Counted from the first letter of the stretch, positions 9,077 through 19,367 are shown. The stretch: 55,537 nucleotides of DNA from an uncultured Nitrospira sp. (GCA_902500755.1 CABVRV010000015.1:1-55537), one strand, 5' to 3'. Numbers and translations are program-made. Notes: generated by a model not told the origin, from the sequence alone.

Positions 9077-9739
9077 TCAGCCATGCCGCTTGACGAAGAA
9101 AGCGGCAGCCTGCGTGCGACGTGTGATGCGAAGTTTCTGAAAGACGTTCGCCAGATAGTTTTTCACGGTTTTGTCACTGAGCCCGAGGGCAACGGCAATT
9201 TCCTTGTTGGTCTTCCCTTCGGCAACCAATGCCACGACTCGTTCTTCCTGAGATGAAAGTTGGTCGGTCCCTGGAGTCGTCGGTAGATCGTGAAGTCCTC
9301 GCAGCCACCTCAGAGCCCGTTCGGTCACGGTAGAGTCTAAGATGGATTGGCCCTTGGCGACTGAACGGATGGCTTCCAGTAATCCCGGGGAATCGATCTC
9401 CTTCAGCACGTAGCCATGGGCGCCGGCGAGTACTGCAGCAAGCACCGAATCGTCATCTGCATAGGACGTCAGAAAAATGACCCTGGTGGCGGGAAGGGCC
9501 CCCAGAATCTCTCGGCAGGCATCGACACCGGAACCATCCGGGAGACGCACATCCATCAAGATGACGTCCGGTTTCAACTTCTGGGTCTGTTGAACAGCAT
9601 CCGCCATCGTGCCGGCTTCCCCCACCACAGTGATGCCCTGGTTTTGAGCCAGAACGGTCCGAAGCCCCACACGAATCACTTCGTGATCGTCGACAAGCAA
9701 GACACGAATGGTTTGAACTGGAGTCTTAGTTGTGAGCAT
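9077..9739 (-). CDS. NarL/FixJ-family response regulator
   Basis: DNA-binding response regulator of 220 residues. The receiver (about 10-125) has DDHEVIR, the phospho-acceptor Asp in VILMDVRLPDGSG, the Thr in FLTSYADD and the Lys in YVLKEID. The C-terminal LuxR-type helix-turn-helix (about 155-215) contains LSSQEERVVALVAEGKTNKEIA and LSDKTVKNYLANVFQKL. The start at 9739 has AGGA about 9 bases upstream and overlaps the 3' end of the giant kinase gene (stop at 9726) by 14 nt, so kinase and regulator form a cognate pair; NarX/DesK-type kinases with HisKA_3 domains usually pair with this regulator class. Upstream in-frame ATG at 9748 sits directly on the AGG and is less likely. Confidence 0.93.
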   Translation of the reverse strand: MLTTKTPVQTIRVLLVDDHEVIRVGLRTVLAQNQGITVVGEAGTMADAVQQTQKLKPDVILMDVRLPDGSGVDACREILGALPATRVIFLTSYADDDSVLAAVLAGAHGYVLKEIDSPGLLEAIRSVAKGQSILDSTVTERALRWLRGLHDLPTTPGTDQLSSQEERVVALVAEGKTNKEIAVALGLSDKTVKNYLANVFQKLRITRRTQAAAFFVKRHG

Positions 9740-12700
9740 AGTGACCATCCTTTGGAAGATCGAGTAAGATTTTCGTTCCCTTCCATGGTTTCGATTGGAG
9801 GGCAAACGATCCTCGGACCTTTTGAGCCCGTGCTGCCATGTTACCTAACCCGTGACCAACACCTTGAGCCGACCGCGTATTAAACCCGATGCCATCGTCA
9901 CGAATGGTGAGACGAATCGTGCGGACGAGTTCCCGGAGCGAGACCATGATCCGTGTGGCTCGGCTGTGCCGCAACGCATTACTCAGTCCTTCCCGAACGA
10001 TATTCATAATATGAAGTGCCTGTTCGGTTGATAGGCGACGTGCTGCCGCATCGTCGATCCGTATGACACATTTCGCCGGAGAAGAACCGGACATAGTTTG
10101 GACCATGGTTCGTAGTGCCGTTGGAAAGTCCCCGCCTTGGATAACCTGAGACTCAAGGCCAGCGATAAAATTACGAACCTCTCCCATCACTTGATTGAGC
10201 TGCCCAATCGCTTGATCGAGTGTTGTCATGAATGTCGACGCAATCTCTTCCGGCTGTTGCCGGATCATCGGCTTACAACCCTCTAACCCAAGCCCCACTG
10301 CATATAACGATTGGAGAATGCCGTCATGAAGATCCTGGCTGATGCGCTCCCGCTCTTCGAGCGCGACGCTTAAATCTCGTTCCCGCTGCAGCAACATCTC
10401 CTCCATCCTCTTGCGCTCAGTGATGTCGGTCGCCGCGCCAAGCACCATATGAACCTGCCCATCATCGCCGAAAATCGGCCTTTTGACCGTCTGCAACCAA
10501 CGAGTGTTTCCTTTCACATCGGTCAATTTCTCCTCCGGGATGAACCGATCCCGTCCGGAATTCATCACCTCAAAATCGTTCTCCTGAAAGAACTCCACCT
10601 TATTCGCGTGGATGTTGAAGTCAGCCTCTGATTTCCCGATCAGGTCATCCACGGTCGTCCCATACCAGTCGGCAACCGCCTTGTTGGCCACCGAAAACCG
10701 TCCTTCACGGTCCTTGGCGAAAATGAGGTCCGGGTCCGTATCGATGACTTGTCGCAAAAACGTATGGGAACGGCGAAGCTCCGCTTCGGCTCGTTTGCGT
10801 TCTCCGATGTCCCGCAAGATCGCACAACCATACTCTTTCCCGTCATACTGTAGATAATTAAAGGTGACCTCCATATCCAGTATCTTGCCGGTGCGCGACC
10901 AATATTTCGCCTCGAATGCCAATGCTCCCCGTTCCTTCAAGTGACCCCAATGCTCCGGCCATCGTTCGACAGGAAAATTAGGATCAATGTCATGCACCGT
11001 CATCAACATCAAATCTTGCCGTGAATACCCCAACATTCTGCAGGCGGTATCGTTGACGTTGAATATCCGAGCGGTCGGATCCAGCCACAAAATCGCTTCC
11101 ACTGCCTGATCAAAGGAGAACTGGGTCAGCCGCAGCGCTTTCTCCATGCGCTTACTCTCCGTGATATCATCCCCAACCGTGACTGAGCATTGCGTGCCGT
11201 TCAACATGATCAGTTCGGACGACAACAGACACTGGCGAACCTCGCCGCTTCTGCTCCGCAGTTTCACTTCCACGTTACGGACCGATCCCTGACGTTTCAA
11301 CAGCTCAAGATATCGGGCCCGTTCTTCCGCAGAATCCCAGAGCCCTATCTGTACTGTCGTTTTCTCCACTACTTCTTCTTTACAATACCCGAACATCTGA
11401 CACGCGGCATCATTGACATCGACCACTCGCCCAGTGTCCAGCTCACTGATGACGACCGGGTGGGGGCTGGCTTGGAACGCCTTGGCAAAGCGTTCTTCAC
11501 TATTGCGCAGCGCTTCCTCTGCTTCCTTTCGCTCCGTAATGTCGCTAGCGACGGTCACCACGCATAGCGTTCCATTGAGCTCCGCGAGATCAGCGGAGGT
11601 CAGAAAATAACGCACCGCGCCCGCTTTGGTCTTTAACGCAAACTCCATGTTGCGCAGCGGCTGTCCAGCTTTCAAGCGCTCAATGACCCGCACTCTATCT
11701 TCGAGATTCGGCCAAATCCCGAGCATCAACGTGGTCTTGCCGATCACTTCCTCTCGACGAAAACCGAACGCTTGCAAACAAGCATCATTCACCTCGATAC
11801 AGCGGCCCGTTGTCGCCTCTGTGATCCCGATTGGATGGGGACTTGTTCTGAAGGCTTTGGAGAATCGCTCCTCGCTTTCCCGAAGGGCTTGCTCCGCCTG
11901 CTTACGCTCAGTGATATCGTCGCACACGATCAGGGCCAATGATTCTCCAATCCGGCTGTGCAGCACACGTGCAAACTCACGTACCCACAGCACCGTGCCA
12001 TCACCTCGCACCTTCCGAAATTCCCATTGCACGACTCCTTCCGGGTGACAAAAGAACGCGTCTATCTCAGCACAGATGCGCGCTCGGTCTTCTTCGAAGA
12101 AGATGGCCACCACTGACGTCCCGACAAGATCTTCGACGCGATAACCCAAGTACTGCGCGCCGTACTGGTTGACAGACCTGATGATTCCCGTTTTATCCAC
12201 GGTGAAGTACATAGAGGGAGTCTCATCATAAAGCGCTCGGTATCGTTCCTCGCTTTGACGCAGGTCATCCAGGGCAGATTGGCGATCCAGCTCACCGCCA
12301 AGCCACCGTGCCATGAGTTGAATGAAATCTTTCTCGGTCTCGGTAAACTCTCTTTTCCTGGGTTCAACTCCTACAAAACACAGGGTCCCGTAGGTACGCT
12401 CTAATCCACTGATCACGGTGCCGATGTACGATTCCAACTTCAGTGCGGCATAGGCTGGGTGTCGCTGCCACTCCGCAGAAGCACCGGCATGTTCGAAGCT
12501 CAGCGGTCCGCCTCCGCGAAGAGTCTCACCGCAGTACGTCTTGCTCAGAGCCACGCGCATGCCCTCGTAGAAGACCGGACTGGGCGCGTTCACCTGCCTC
12601 ACCTCTAATTCATCGCCCCGGACAAAAGTCTCCATCCCGATCGGCAGGTCAAAGATACGGCAGCCGAGCTGAAGCATGGCTTCGACCCGATCCTTGAACG

Positions 12701-15700
12701 ACCGCCCCTGGGCGGACGAGATATCGTGAAGCGCCCGAATTGCTTGTTGACTCTTCCAGAGAGCCTGTTCCGCCTGTCTGCGTTTCGTAATGTCTTTGCT
12801 GAGTGTGATCATGCAAGATTTGCCGTGGTACTCGATCCGCTCTGCGGATACAAGGCAATCGCGGCGTTCCCCGTCGGCTGTTTGAAGGACAGCCTCAAAA
12901 TTTCGTATCGAGCCCTCCCGCTTCAATTTCTCTATGAAGCGGACCTGATCATCCGGCGTCAACCAACGCTCAATCTCGTCTCCCTTTCGCCCGACCACTT
13001 CCTCCCGAGTGTATCCCAGACCGGAGAGACAGGCGTCATTGACATCCAGCCATCTGCCGGAGTCAAGCTCCACCAACATCATCGGGTCAGGGCTGGACCG
13101 AAACGCTTTCGAAAACAGTTCCTCGCTGGCCCGCAGTGCTTCTTCCGCCTCCTTGCGTTCGGTGATGTCAACGGTCGCACCAATCAAGTTCGTCAAACGT
13201 CCGTTCTGGTCACGCACACCATGGCATCGAACATCGGTCCAAATCGTGGAACCGTCTTTCTTCACCATGCGAAGCTCGTAGTGGCACTCATCAGCTGCTC
13301 CACCTTGCATCAGCTCCCAATGCTTCATGGCAATCGGCTGGTCGTCCGGATGGACCACGTTCAACCAGGCAAAGGGATCGGTTGAAAGTTCATCGGAGGC
13401 ATAGCCAAACAGAGCTTTCAGATTGGCATCCCCGTGGTATTGCCCCTTCATAACATCTAATTCCCATACCCCGACTTTACCGATAGCGGTGGCACGCGCG
13501 TAGCGCTCCTCACTGGCCTGCAATTCAGCCGTACGCTCGATGACTTTGCGCTCCAGTTCATCATGTGCAAGGCGGAGAGCTTGCTCTGCTTGTTTACGTT
13601 CCGTGATGTCTTGAAACGTTCCGTAGGCCCGAACTGCTCGACCTTCCAGGACATCGACCTTGCCAGCAGCCCGAACCGCAATCCGACGTCCCTTTGTCGT
13701 GATGAGGTCCAATTCGAGATCCCAAGACACTCCCTGTGTCGCACCCTTTCCAAACGCCTCGGCAATGACGGGGCGGCTTTCTGGTGTATAGAAATCCAAC
13801 GCGCTTTCTACAGTCGGACAGTAGAGTTCCGGCGTCGTATCATGTAACTGGTACGTTTCATCACTCCACCGTAACCGGTTCGTCACGAAGTCTAGCTCCC
13901 ATCCCCCTATCTTTCCGATCGCCTCGGTCTGGGCCAGGAGCGCGATCTGCTGCTTATGATGCGTAATGTCCTCAGCAATACACGCAATCCGATGCTCCCA
14001 CCCCGCCATTCTGACCCTCCGGTCAGCGATCCAGCGTATGTAGCCATCCCGCCCCACGATCCGATACTCACAATGGAAGACCGTTGTTGCTCCCCCTGTA
14101 ATGAAGCGATCATGGTGTGCTTTCACTCGCTCCCGGTCCTCCGGATGGATCGAATCGAGCCATAGCGACCAGTTTCGACAGATTTCTTCACGCTCAATAC
14201 CCCAAATGAACGTGAAGGCGGCATTAACATAAACAACTTCCACATCATCGGGCCTAATATCCGCAATCAGAAAGGCTGAACCAACTGATTCGGCGAACTG
14301 CTGGAATCGCGCCTGGCTCTCCCGAAACGCCTCCTGTGCACGATTCCGCTCGGTAATATCGGTGGCAATGACGCCGATGGCTGAGAGGTGCCCAGCGGCA
14401 TCAGTCACAGGGAATTTCACCGCCAGACTGGTATGGGTCCCATCTTCCTGTTGCGTGACCTCTTCGAACTCCTGTCCTCGTCCACTAGCTAACACCTCTC
14501 GATCATGCGATTGAAACTGATCGGCTTGTTCGGGTGAAAACAGTTCCCTATCCGTCTTTCCTATGGCCATGCCTGGAGCCAGCCGGAACACCTCGTCGAA
14601 TCGTCGATTGGTATACAGATAGCGACCATTGTGATCCTTTAGGCAAGTGACGTTAGGCGCGTTATCGAAAAATTGCCGAAAGCGCTCTTCGCTCCGGCGT
14701 AATGCCTCCGTCCGGTCGCACACCTGTCGTTCTAGCGTGGTATTGAGCGTGGCAACCGCTTCTTGCGCCGCCTTGCGCTCAGTGATGTCGGAAAAGAGAC
14801 CCAGGATGGCGGGTTTGCCGTTCCACGTGATCCGTGCTGCTTCCACCTGAACCGGAACCGGTGTTCCGTCTAACTGTAGATAGATTCGCTCTGCGCTATG
14901 AACGGACACTCCTCCGCTCAATAGTCGTGTCACATTTTCGCGGACTTCCTGATGATAATCAGGATGGATGAATTCGAATGTCGGCCGGTCAAGAATCTCC
15001 TGCGCATCCGACGCCCCCATGAGCACTGCGCCGGTATGATTGACATAGACGGTTCGTCCTTCGCAGAAGACGAATACGCCCGAAGGGGAAAGTTCGACCA
15101 ACGTGCGGTATCGTTCTTCGCTCTCCCGTACAGCCTCCTCCATTCGTTTGCGATCGGTAATATCAGTATGCGAGCCGAGGAGGCGAACCTGTCTGCCATC
15201 TGCCTCCGTAACAAACGCAGCTCTGGCTTCAATCCATCGATACGTCCCGTTCTTCTGCCGGAGGCGAAATTCCTGCCGATAGTCTCCCTTACGGCTGGTG
15301 ACATAATTTCGCGCGTAGGCCAGCGCCCCATTGCGATCGTCCGGATGCAAGAGCATCGTCCATGCGTCAAAGGAATCTGCGATCTCCGTTTTCTCATATC
15401 CAAGCTGGCGCTTACATTCCTCGGAAAAGACCACCGCATTCGTTTCCGTATTCCAATCCCACAAGCCGGTACTTGACGCCCGCAGAGCTTGCCACAGCTT
15501 TTCCTGCGAGGTCCGCAGGGCCTCTTCGACGTGCTTGCGGTTGGTAATGTCGAGCATGCTGCCGGACATGGAAACCGGGCGACCGGTACCATCACGAAAC
15601 ACCTCGCCTCGGCAGTTGAGCGCTCGAATCTCACCGCTTGGACGGACAACGCGACATTCCACATCGAAGACAGCCCGTCCTGCCAGCGCATTGTTGATGG

Positions 15701-16523
15701 CATCTCGCACGTGGCTATGATCATCCGGATAGAGCGCGCGCAGGAACGTCTCGTGGGTTACTCTAACGGTTCCCGGTTCGTAGCCAAACAGCCGATATTG
15801 CTCATCTGACCACCACACGTCCCCACGATCTATATCCCAATCCCAGCTTCCGAGGTGCGCCAGAGCTTGGGATTCAATCAAATGACGTTGCTGATGATTC
15901 AGTTTGGTTTCCGCCTGGCGATGCTGGAGTTCGGCTCCGGCGCGCGATGCAAAAACCGTCATAAGCGATTTCAGTCGTTGGGTATCGCGCAAGGGCTTGG
16001 TATCCATGACCGCGAGAAGCCCAACGCCTGTGCCGTCTTTCGCACTGAGCGTCACCCCACAATAGCCCTCGACATGCAGTTGCTCCAATCGTTCGAATGT
16101 CGGAAACGAAGCACGTACGTCGCGCTCGAAGCACGCAAAAGAGCGTCTTAGCGCTGATTCGCAGGGTGTGCCGACCAGTGGATATTCGAAATTCTCGACG
16201 AGGGAGCCTCCTGAAGCAACGGCAATGGTACGAATGGTTTTGGCGGCCTCTGGTTGGACCTCTCCCACGATTGCGTACTGCACGCCAAGCACCGAGCACA
16301 GATGAAGCACTAACGTTTGAAAAAAGTCTTCACCGGTCGCCGCTGCGGTGCCAGCGACGATAGCACGAAGCATCTCGGATTGCTCGCGCAGGCCTTGTAG
16401 CTCATCGTCCAGCTGTTGGTTTTGATGGCGGAAGGCCTGGTCCCGTTCGGTCAATTCACGTGCTAAGTCGGTAACCTGCTTTCGTAACAGCTCTAGTTCA
16501 GGAGGATGGCTTGTCGCACTCAT
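9726..16523 (-). CDS. giant soluble hybrid-sensor histidine kinase: 13 PAS, 2 GAF, HisKA_3, HATPase
   Basis: A 2265-residue cytoplasmic sensor kinase with no transmembrane helix. The N-terminal 50 residues form a coiled coil (LRKQVTDLARELTERDQ); a GAF domain lies at about 55-205. Eight PAS domains follow, a second GAF at about 1255-1395, then five more PAS domains. I count 13 linkers of the form DITERK..EEALR..SEE. The kinase core starts near 2020 with a HisKA_3 H-box (RERISQDLHDGILQSLYAVG) and ends with an HATPase domain (REGLSNALRHSRATRI, DDGIGFN, GHGLGNMAARA). Members of this class sense redox, light or small ligands through PAS/GAF cofactors; none can be assigned here. It overlaps the downstream NarL regulator. 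AAGGAGTCT lies just before the ATG, as for the paralogue at 19118. Confidence 0.93.
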   Translation of the reverse strand: MSATSHPPELELLRKQVTDLARELTERDQAFRHQNQQLDDELQGLREQSEMLRAIVAGTAAATGEDFFQTLVLHLCSVLGVQYAIVGEVQPEAAKTIRTIAVASGGSLVENFEYPLVGTPCESALRRSFACFERDVRASFPTFERLEQLHVEGYCGVTLSAKDGTGVGLLAVMDTKPLRDTQRLKSLMTVFASRAGAELQHRQAETKLNHQQRHLIESQALAHLGSWDWDIDRGDVWWSDEQYRLFGYEPGTVRVTHETFLRALYPDDHSHVRDAINNALAGRAVFDVECRVVRPSGEIRALNCRGEVFRDGTGRPVSMSGSMLDITNRKHVEEALRTSQEKLWQALRASSTGLWDWNTETNAVVFSEECKRQLGYEKTEIADSFDAWTMLLHPDDRNGALAYARNYVTSRKGDYRQEFRLRQKNGTYRWIEARAAFVTEADGRQVRLLGSHTDITDRKRMEEAVRESEERYRTLVELSPSGVFVFCEGRTVYVNHTGAVLMGASDAQEILDRPTFEFIHPDYHQEVRENVTRLLSGGVSVHSAERIYLQLDGTPVPVQVEAARITWNGKPAILGLFSDITERKAAQEAVATLNTTLERQVCDRTEALRRSEERFRQFFDNAPNVTCLKDHNGRYLYTNRRFDEVFRLAPGMAIGKTDRELFSPEQADQFQSHDREVLASGRGQEFEEVTQQEDGTHTSLAVKFPVTDAAGHLSAIGVIATDITERNRAQEAFRESQARFQQFAESVGSAFLIADIRPDDVEVVYVNAAFTFIWGIEREEICRNWSLWLDSIHPEDRERVKAHHDRFITGGATTVFHCEYRIVGRDGYIRWIADRRVRMAGWEHRIACIAEDITHHKQQIALLAQTEAIGKIGGWELDFVTNRLRWSDETYQLHDTTPELYCPTVESALDFYTPESRPVIAEAFGKGATQGVSWDLELDLITTKGRRIAVRAAGKVDVLEGRAVRAYGTFQDITERKQAEQALRLAHDELERKVIERTAELQASEERYARATAIGKVGVWELDVMKGQYHGDANLKALFGYASDELSTDPFAWLNVVHPDDQPIAMKHWELMQGGAADECHYELRMVKKDGSTIWTDVRCHGVRDQNGRLTNLIGATVDITERKEAEEALRASEELFSKAFRSSPDPMMLVELDSGRWLDVNDACLSGLGYTREEVVGRKGDEIERWLTPDDQVRFIEKLKREGSIRNFEAVLQTADGERRDCLVSAERIEYHGKSCMITLSKDITKRRQAEQALWKSQQAIRALHDISSAQGRSFKDRVEAMLQLGCRIFDLPIGMETFVRGDELEVRQVNAPSPVFYEGMRVALSKTYCGETLRGGGPLSFEHAGASAEWQRHPAYAALKLESYIGTVISGLERTYGTLCFVGVEPRKREFTETEKDFIQLMARWLGGELDRQSALDDLRQSEERYRALYDETPSMYFTVDKTGIIRSVNQYGAQYLGYRVEDLVGTSVVAIFFEEDRARICAEIDAFFCHPEGVVQWEFRKVRGDGTVLWVREFARVLHSRIGESLALIVCDDITERKQAEQALRESEERFSKAFRTSPHPIGITEATTGRCIEVNDACLQAFGFRREEVIGKTTLMLGIWPNLEDRVRVIERLKAGQPLRNMEFALKTKAGAVRYFLTSADLAELNGTLCVVTVASDITERKEAEEALRNSEERFAKAFQASPHPVVISELDTGRVVDVNDAACQMFGYCKEEVVEKTTVQIGLWDSAEERARYLELLKRQGSVRNVEVKLRSRSGEVRQCLLSSELIMLNGTQCSVTVGDDITESKRMEKALRLTQFSFDQAVEAILWLDPTARIFNVNDTACRMLGYSRQDLMLMTVHDIDPNFPVERWPEHWGHLKERGALAFEAKYWSRTGKILDMEVTFNYLQYDGKEYGCAILRDIGERKRAEAELRRSHTFLRQVIDTDPDLIFAKDREGRFSVANKAVADWYGTTVDDLIGKSEADFNIHANKVEFFQENDFEVMNSGRDRFIPEEKLTDVKGNTRWLQTVKRPIFGDDGQVHMVLGAATDITERKRMEEMLLQRERDLSVALEERERISQDLHDGILQSLYAVGLGLEGCKPMIRQQPEEIASTFMTTLDQAIGQLNQVMGEVRNFIAGLESQVIQGGDFPTALRTMVQTMSGSSPAKCVIRIDDAAARRLSTEQALHIMNIVREGLSNALRHSRATRIMVSLRELVRTIRLTIRDDGIGFNTRSAQGVGHGLGNMAARAQKVRGSFALQSKPWKGTKILLDLPKDGHYAHN

Positions 16524-16694
16524 GATCAGACTCCTTGCTGGGCACCATCGACAAATAGGACGAGAATCGCTTGGCTCACGGGAGTGGCCTGGCTCACGTC
16601 TCCAAACACTGATTGAGAGTGGCGTTTGCCAAGAAAACGACTTCGCCCAAAGTCCAGCTACTGGTTCCTAAGAAAAGGTCCCAATGAGGAGATT
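16524..16694. other. 5' leader of the giant kinase gene
   Basis: About 170 bases without a gene between the ATG of the giant kinase and a conserved upstream motif. It contains the ribosome-binding site AAGGAGTCT just before the start codon. No terminator or RNA element is obvious. Confidence 0.4.
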
Positions 16695-16732
16695 AGTGTC
16701 CTATGAGAGTGGATGAAAGTCTAGATCCGAAT
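16695..16732 (-). promoter_or_regulatory. conserved upstream motif, copy A (before giant kinase)
   Basis: On the plus strand this reads AGTGTCCTATG, 9 bases, then GAAAGTCTAGATCC followed by GAAT. The same two blocks, with a 10-base gap, occur at 19281-19319 before the paralogous kinase. Both copies lie 163-172 bases upstream of the respective ATG. The surrounding leader is much less alike, so the motif is probably a promoter or a binding site for a shared regulator, perhaps the NarL-type regulator of this block. Function is inferred only from position and conservation. Confidence 0.5.
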
Positions 16733-16826
16733 GGCCCAGGGCCTTCAAGATATGGGTGCCCGAGGCGGGATGAAACATGATGCCGAGGATGGGTTTGACC
16801 CCACAGGGCCTTAGCTTCACCATCCC

Positions 16827-19118
16827 TCACGTGTTCGTGTGCGTTGGGGTCACTCTGGTATCTTTTTGAAGATCGAGCAAAATTCTTGTCCCTTTACCAG
16901 GTTCCGATCGTACGGCGAACAACCCGCCAATTTTTTGGGCCCGCGCTGCCATGTTCTCCAACCCATGGCCAACGCCTTGGACCGACTTTGGATTGAAGCC
17001 GATGCCGTTGTCGATAATGGTCAGACGGATAGACCCGATGAGCCGTCCCAATGACACGGTAATGCGTGTGGCACGGCTGTGACGGAGAGCGTTACTCAGC
17101 CCTTCCCGCACGATATTGATGAGATGGAGCGCCGATTCGGTGGAGATATAGTGCCCAGCCTCGTCGTCGATCCGCACCCGGCATGTGGCCGAGGAAGACC
17201 CGCACATGGTTTGGACCATGGTCCGCAAGGCAGTTGAGATGTCACCACCTTGCATGAGATGGGACTCAAGGCCCATAATGAAATCCCGTACCTCTCCCAT
17301 CACGTAGTTGAGTTGTCCAATTGCCTGATCCAGTGTCATAACAAGACTATCCGCGATGCGTTCCGATTGTTGCGCGATCAGTAGCTTACATGTCTCCAGC
17401 CCGAGCCCTGCCGCATAGAGAGATTGGAGAATGCCGTCGTGGAGGTCCTGGCTGATCCGTTCCCGCTCCTGAAGTGCGGCGCTCAGATCTCGTTCCCGTT
17501 GTAGGAGCATCTCTTCCATCCGCTTGCGCTCCGTAATATCGGTCGCCGCACCAAGCACCATGTGGGCCCGTCCCTGGTCATCGGCAATCGGCCGCCTGAT
17601 CGTCTGCAACCAGCGCGTCTTTCCAGACCAATCTGTGATCTTTTCTTCAGCGACAAAACAGTCCTGCAAAGAATTCATGGCCTGGAGATCCTTCTGGCGG
17701 ATGAATTCTACCTCCTCCACGTTGGGGTTAAAATCAGCGTCCGACTGGCTGATGAGGTTCTCCACCGTGCTTCCGTAACAATCTGCGACTGCCTTGTTGA
17801 CCATCGTAAACCGCCCTTCGCGATCCTTGGCGAAGATAAAATTCGGATCGCTATCGATCACCTGTCGCAAGAAGGTATGGGATCGGCGTAGCTCGTCTTC
17901 AGCCCGCTTTCGATCGGTGATATCATTCCCGACCGTCACACTACAGTGCTTGCCATTTAACTCGATCAGTTCGGAGGACAGGAGGATCTGGCGAATTTCG
18001 CCGTCTTTGCTCCGCAGTGTCACTTCCATGTTACGGACCGACCCCTTCCGCTTCAAGACATCAACAAACCGTGTCCGTTCCTCGACAGAACACCAAATTT
18101 TCATCTCCAGCCATGTGGCAGGCCCCTTAATTTCTTCCCTGCTATAGCCCAACAGCTGATGTGCGGCATCATTGACATCCACCAGCCGACCAGTTCCTAT
18201 CTCACTGATGACAATGGGATGGGGGCTCGTTCTGAACACCCTGGCAAACCGTTCCTCGCTAGCACGCAGCGCCTCCTCAGTCTGTTTACGATCAGTGATA
18301 TCCGACACAAGGCCGATGATGGCGGGTGTGCCGTTCCACGTGATCCGCGCAGCCTCAACCTGAACCGGAACCGGTGTTCCGTCTTTTTTGAGATAGATCC
18401 GTTCCGCGCTATGGACGGACGCTCTCCCGACAAGTAAGCGCTCCACGTTCTCACGGACCTCTTGGTGAAAATCTGGATGGATAAATTCGAACATCGGTCG
18501 CTCGAGAATTTCATGGGGGTCATTCGCTCCCATGAGAATGGCGCCTCTGTGGTTGACATACACGGTCCTGCCTTCACAGAAGACGAAGACTCCGGAGGGT
18601 GATAGTTCGACCAACGTTCGGTACCGGTCTTCACTCTCCCGCACCGACTCCTCCATCCGTTTTCGTTCGGTGATGTCCTGAACAGACCCAGACATGCGAC
18701 GCGGTGTTCCATTGTCGTCACGCAGGACCTCGCCGCAGCAATGAATCGTCCGCACGTCGCCATTAGGACGAACGATTTTGTACTCCAGATCCAACGGCGC
18801 CTTTCCGCCTAGAGCATCATTGATTGCAGTGACGACCCGGTCGTGCTCATCCGAGAGAAGTGCCGAGACAAACACCTCAAAGGTCATGGGGTGTAATCCA
18901 GGATCACGGCCGAAGATGCGATATAGTTCATTCGAACATCGAACCTCGCCGCTTTCGATTTCCCAATCCCAGCTACCCAAATGCGCCAGCGACTGAGCAA
19001 CACGGAGGTGCCGAGTGCGTTCGTGCAACACACTATCCCGTTCGGCCAGTTCACGCTCGAGATCTGCGACCCGCTTGCGCAGCAGATCCAACACAGAAAG
19101 GTTACAGGTAGAGATCAT
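16827..19118 (-). CDS. soluble PAS sensor histidine kinase (4 PAS, HisKA_3, HATPase), paralogue of the giant kinase
   Basis: A 763-residue soluble sensor kinase. An N-terminal coiled coil (DLLRKRVADLERELAERD) is followed by four PAS domains (about residues 50-165, 175-290, 295-405, 410-525), HisKA_3 with RISQDLHDGILQSLYAAG (about 540-615) and an HATPase domain (REGLSNALRHSRATRI, DNGIGFN, GHGLENMAARAQK). PAS 2 and the whole region from the last PAS to the C-terminus are nearly identical in sequence to modules of the giant kinase, so the two arose by duplication and PAS-module shuffling. ATG 19118 is chosen over 19175 because AAGGAG lies 6 bases upstream, as in the paralogue. No regulator gene follows directly; it probably shares the regulator at 9077-9739. 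Confidence 0.92.
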   Translation of the reverse strand: MISTCNLSVLDLLRKRVADLERELAERDSVLHERTRHLRVAQSLAHLGSWDWEIESGEVRCSNELYRIFGRDPGLHPMTFEVFVSALLSDEHDRVVTAINDALGGKAPLDLEYKIVRPNGDVRTIHCCGEVLRDDNGTPRRMSGSVQDITERKRMEESVRESEDRYRTLVELSPSGVFVFCEGRTVYVNHRGAILMGANDPHEILERPMFEFIHPDFHQEVRENVERLLVGRASVHSAERIYLKKDGTPVPVQVEAARITWNGTPAIIGLVSDITDRKQTEEALRASEERFARVFRTSPHPIVISEIGTGRLVDVNDAAHQLLGYSREEIKGPATWLEMKIWCSVEERTRFVDVLKRKGSVRNMEVTLRSKDGEIRQILLSSELIELNGKHCSVTVGNDITDRKRAEDELRRSHTFLRQVIDSDPNFIFAKDREGRFTMVNKAVADCYGSTVENLISQSDADFNPNVEEVEFIRQKDLQAMNSLQDCFVAEEKITDWSGKTRWLQTIRRPIADDQGRAHMVLGAATDITERKRMEEMLLQRERDLSAALQERERISQDLHDGILQSLYAAGLGLETCKLLIAQQSERIADSLVMTLDQAIGQLNYVMGEVRDFIMGLESHLMQGGDISTALRTMVQTMCGSSSATCRVRIDDEAGHYISTESALHLINIVREGLSNALRHSRATRITVSLGRLIGSIRLTIIDNGIGFNPKSVQGVGHGLENMAARAQKIGGLFAVRSEPGKGTRILLDLQKDTRVTPTHTNT

Positions 19119-19280
19119 CTGAGACTCCTTGCAGAGTGATAGGGGCAGCGGATCGAAGAAAAGTTGAGGTCGCACAAGTGAATGAATCTAGCCGCGATAA
19201 GAGGGCAGGAGGCAGCTGGGGATGAGGCGATCTCATCACGTATCACTCAGGCGCGTGAAGATTAGGCACAAGGCGGGACC

Positions 19281-19319
19281 AGTGTCCTATGGGATAGGGC
19301 CGAAAGTCTAGATCCAAAT
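19281..19319 (-). promoter_or_regulatory. conserved upstream motif, copy B (before the 4-PAS kinase)
   Basis: Second copy of the two-block motif seen at 16695-16732: AGTGTCCTATG, a 10-base spacer, then GAAAGTCTAGATCC followed by AAAT on the plus strand. In this copy the segment CCTAT-CCC-ATAGG on the minus strand is a perfect short palindrome, which copy A keeps only in one arm. Located 163 bases upstream of the kinase ATG. Confidence 0.5.
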
Positions 19320-19367
19320 AACGATGGACTGGCTTAGCGGGAGACTTCCGTCTAGAGGTCAAAACGA

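Noticed and set aside
9726-16523. PAS repeats read as an assembly error or a CRISPR/tandem array
   Set aside because: Domains are divergent in sequence, all in one frame and each followed by its own linker; nothing repeats at CRISPR scale in this window.
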